DNA of 22,936 nt from an uncultured Ruminococcus sp. (GTDB taxonomy: Bacteria; Bacillota; Clostridia; Oscillospirales; CAG-272), in assembly GCA_902783755.1 (NCBI GenBank), contig CACZSC010000073.1, positions 1 through 22,936 of the forward strand, read 5' to 3'. Under the pieces are notes generated by a model that saw only the letters and a list, made by a program, of their open reading frames with translations, made no database searches and was not told the DNA's origin. Of this stretch, positions 20,683 to 22,936 are shown in pieces. How positions within the stretch are numbered: position 1 is the stretch's first letter; the number at the start of each line of letters is the position of its first letter. The translations under genes were made by a program, and so were the position numbers.

Positions 20683-22936
20683 TTATTTGTATTCGTCTCC
20701 CAGGCAGGTGACCTCAACGCCGTCTATGTTCCAGTCCTCGGCCACGTTTCCAATCTTCACGAAGTCATCCCAGCCTATCTCTATGACGCCCGCAGCCGTC
20801 TCGGTGATGAGCTTTTTCATATCGACGGTCTCCCTGCGGCTGTTGTATACGGATACGTGATTGTTTGTGCGACTTCCCTCGGTGACGTCTATCTCGCCTT
20901 CGTTCGCGTATCTGTATACGTTCTCCTCGATATTATACGGGCTTACGCCCCAGTTCGAGAAGTATCTCTCGTTCTTGTTGAAGTGGCACCAGTTGTTCAG
21001 GACCACCACATTCGCCGGAGCCCAGTAGAGCAGATGGTCGTCCGGATCGGCGCCTTCGGTGTTCAGTATGAGCTGTGCCAGCTCCGGGTTCACGGCTTTC
21101 CATGCGTCCGTATAAACGTAGTCCGGAAGGGTCTCGGTTTTGCTCTTAAGGGTACCGTCATCGTTTATGATATCGAATCCCAGCTCGGCCGCCCACACGT
21201 ACCAGTGGGAGCAGTTGATGAACAGGTTCCCCGTAAAGGAGTTGCCACGGCCGGCATTGGAAAGGCAGCCGTTCGGCGTGTTGGCCACAACGTTGCCGTA
21301 GCAGTTGATGTAGCTGGACGCACCGTCATGGTAGAATCCCATGATGCCCATCACCAGATAGTCGGGGTTCTTCTCCTTGATCTTGTCCCAGATGTTCTCC
21401 GGTCCCGCGTCATGGATGTAATTGTACCTGTATACCAGGTTGGCGTTAATGTGGCCGTTTCCGGTCATGACGCCTATGTCGTCAGACATGAGGTTGGTCT
21501 TGTATGCGTGGTTGTATTCTGCCGTGATGTTCACGCCGCTGATGGAAATGGCTCCCCAGTTGCCGTATCTGATGGTATTGTGGGATATGAGGACGCCGAC
21601 GCCGTACACGGATATGCCGGAGTTCCAGCCCGTGGCGGTAGAGCACCATCCTTCCACCAGGTTGTTATATACGAGAGAATCGCCCGATGTCACGGTGGGG
21701 ATGTCGCCCGTCGTAAGGTTTATCCCGCAGGAATCTATGTCATATATGTGGTTTCCGGAGACCGTGATGAAGTTACCGTCGATGCTGACGCCGTGGCTCG
21801 TGGATGACGCCGACACCTTGCAGTTCTGCACTGTAAGATGATCTGCTTGCGCCTCGAACACGGTCTTGACCGACGTGGACATCTCGATGTTGTCGAAGGT
21901 AAGCCAGTCCGCTCCGTTAATCCTTATGATGCCTTCTGAAACGGGAATCGTGAACACGTCCGTGTCGAAGGTATCACCAGGATAGTAATACAGTATGGCG
22001 TTGTCGTCGATGTAGTATTCACCCGGCATGTCAAGCTCTTCGGGGATATTGTACCAGTAGAATATGCTGCCTACCTTAGGCTCATACCCGCCGGCGAACT
22101 TCACGTTCATCTGCGGTATGTCGTGTCTGAATTCCATCACATAGGAATCGTCCACGCACCACAGGAAGCACCACCTGGCGGTGACGAAGACCTTGGTGCC
22201 GGATCTCCAGGAGTTGACCCTTTCAAGGTATTCCTCACCGTAATCGATCCTGTAGTACTCCGGTTCCGACCAGTTGTACAGCTTCGGCATCTCGGTGCCG
22301 TCGTAGTCGATGGCCATGCCGCCGTCGATGTATACCCAGTCTTCATTGGGGAACCTGGCCATGATCTGTCTCTCGCCGTTTCTGAACAGCGCCGGGGCCT
22401 TTACCCTGTATTCTCTGTTGCTCTGGGCAGCAGCGATATATGCGGCATCGAAACCGTATTTGTTGAGATCAAGCTGCACGATCCTGTCCTTTGCCTCAGC
22501 CTGGAAGAATTCCGTCACGGCTCCCTCGGCAGGAGCGAAATCAGCTGACGACAGGGTTATGCCTCCGAAGACCGAAGCTCCGTCCTCACCGATGTATCTC
22601 ACCGGGCATTCCTCAGTCCCGCTGTCTTCCGCAGTGAGCTCAAGTGCGTTCTGGATCACATACTGTCCGGGCATCAGCACCACATCGATACCGGTAAGCC
22701 CCGTTCTGTCAGCCTTTCTCACAGCGTCCCTTGCAGCTTCAAGCGAACCGTAGGGGTTCGATCTTGTGCCGTCCGGGTCAGCAGATCCTTCGGGGCTGAC
22801 ATATATCTTGAGAATGTTCTGGGTTAGGGCATCGAGTGCCCTGTAGGTGATGAGTATGGCCTGTTCGGTGGTAAGGTCTCCCCCCGGGGAGAACCTGGTG
22901 CCGCCCACGCCCTTTATGATGCCGGCGCTGACCGGC
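20683..22936 (-). CDS. SLH-anchored right-handed beta-helix surface protein (5' end missing)
   Basis: The last 750 or so residues of a larger protein; the frame stays open to the window edge, so the signal peptide and most of the SLH region lie outside. The first visible residues (AGIIKGVGGTRFSPGGDLTT, then EQAILITYRAL) are the second half of an SLH domain. Next comes IYVSPEGSADPDGTRSNPYG followed by SLEAARDAVRKA, the usual opening of beta-helix carbohydrate-active enzymes. The body has many strand-turn repeats with NxI/V patterns (LTVQNCKVS, ITVSGNHIYDID, NLVEGW, ITAEYNHAY). It resembles surface enzymes of the GH110/GH141 or polysaccharide-lyase kind acting on plant or mucin glycans, but I see no decisive catalytic motif. 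It ends 13 bases before the scfA -35 box, with no clear terminator. Confidence 0.85.
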   Translation of the reverse strand, partial: PVSAGIIKGVGGTRFSPGGDLTTEQAILITYRALDALTQNILKIYVSPEGSADPDGTRSNPYGSLEAARDAVRKADRTGLTGIDVVLMPGQYVIQNALELTAEDSGTEECPVRYIGEDGASVFGGITLSSADFAPAEGAVTEFFQAEAKDRIVQLDLNKYGFDAAYIAAAQSNREYRVKAPALFRNGERQIMARFPNEDWVYIDGGMAIDYDGTEMPKLYNWSEPEYYRIDYGEEYLERVNSWRSGTKVFVTARWCFLWCVDDSYVMEFRHDIPQMNVKFAGGYEPKVGSIFYWYNIPEELDMPGEYYIDDNAILYYYPGDTFDTDVFTIPVSEGIIRINGADWLTFDNIEMSTSVKTVFEAQADHLTVQNCKVSASSTSHGVSIDGNFITVSGNHIYDIDSCGINLTTGDIPTVTSGDSLVYNNLVEGWCSTATGWNSGISVYGVGVLISHNTIRYGNWGAISISGVNITAEYNHAYKTNLMSDDIGVMTGNGHINANLVYRYNYIHDAGPENIWDKIKEKNPDYLVMGIMGFYHDGASSYINCYGNVVANTPNGCLSNAGRGNSFTGNLFINCSHWYVWAAELGFDIINDDGTLKSKTETLPDYVYTDAWKAVNPELAQLILNTEGADPDDHLLYWAPANVVVLNNWCHFNKNERYFSNWGVSPYNIEENVYRYANEGEIDVTEGSRTNNHVSVYNSRRETVDMKKLITETAAGVIEIGWDDFVKIGNVAEDWNIDGVEVTCLGDEYK

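Noticed and set aside
20857..21807. Plus-strand open frame of 316 codons opposite the beta-helix protein
   Set aside because: The Val/Arg-rich translation is typical of the strand opposite a real gene, and the minus-strand frame has clear SLH and beta-helix character.

Overview
The window looks like chromosomal DNA from an anaerobic Gram-positive bacterium of the class Clostridia. The strongest marker is a small SCIFF (six-cysteine) peptide gene, scfA, near the right end; this family is close to a signature of Clostridia. Two S-layer-homology (SLH) surface proteins, a CsoR-type regulator with a His-rich N-terminus, a PreP-like M16C peptidase, Shine-Dalgarno sites of the AGGAGG type and sigma-A-like promoters agree with this. 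Base composition is moderately GC-rich by eye. I saw no rRNA, tRNA, CRISPR array, insertion sequence or phage gene.

Left part (1-6760): an unrecognised lipoprotein (+) ends at a bidirectional terminator. It faces a two-gene minus-strand operon: a cytoplasmic GH3 beta-glycosidase followed by a CsoR-like regulator. A divergent control region of about 300 bp, with a good promoter on each strand, separates this operon from a large secreted SLH protein (+). That protein has three SLH domains, a short beta-helix-like section and six repeats of about 100 residues that I cannot assign to a family.

Middle (6770-14940): a cytosolic M16C zinc peptidase (-) is divergent from a YgjV-like membrane protein (+). 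Next comes a plus-strand operon of two ABC exporter half-transporters and a CYTH-domain phosphohydrolase. The ABC pair is a typical asymmetric heterodimer: one subunit has Asp in place of the Walker B Glu, and the other has a degenerate signature motif. Its leader holds a cluster of TTGCAA/ATGCAA palindromes and two mutually exclusive GC-rich hairpins.

Right part (14940-22936): a tight minus-strand operon reads PHP phosphatase, NodB-like protein of unknown function, alpha/beta-hydrolase fused to deoxyribose-phosphate aldolase (DeoC), DUF362 protein, purine nucleoside phosphorylase (DeoD), terminator. DeoD and DeoC belong to deoxynucleoside catabolism; the other members suggest a wider scavenging role. 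Upstream lie scfA, with its own strong promoter and terminator and no maturase next to it, and the 3' part of an SLH plus beta-helix surface protein that runs off the right edge.

Most interesting points: the in-frame hydrolase-DeoC fusion, whose linker encodes what looks like DeoC's own ribosome binding site; the scfA gene without an adjacent scfB; the unassigned repeats in the SLH protein; and the switch-like leader of the ABC operon.
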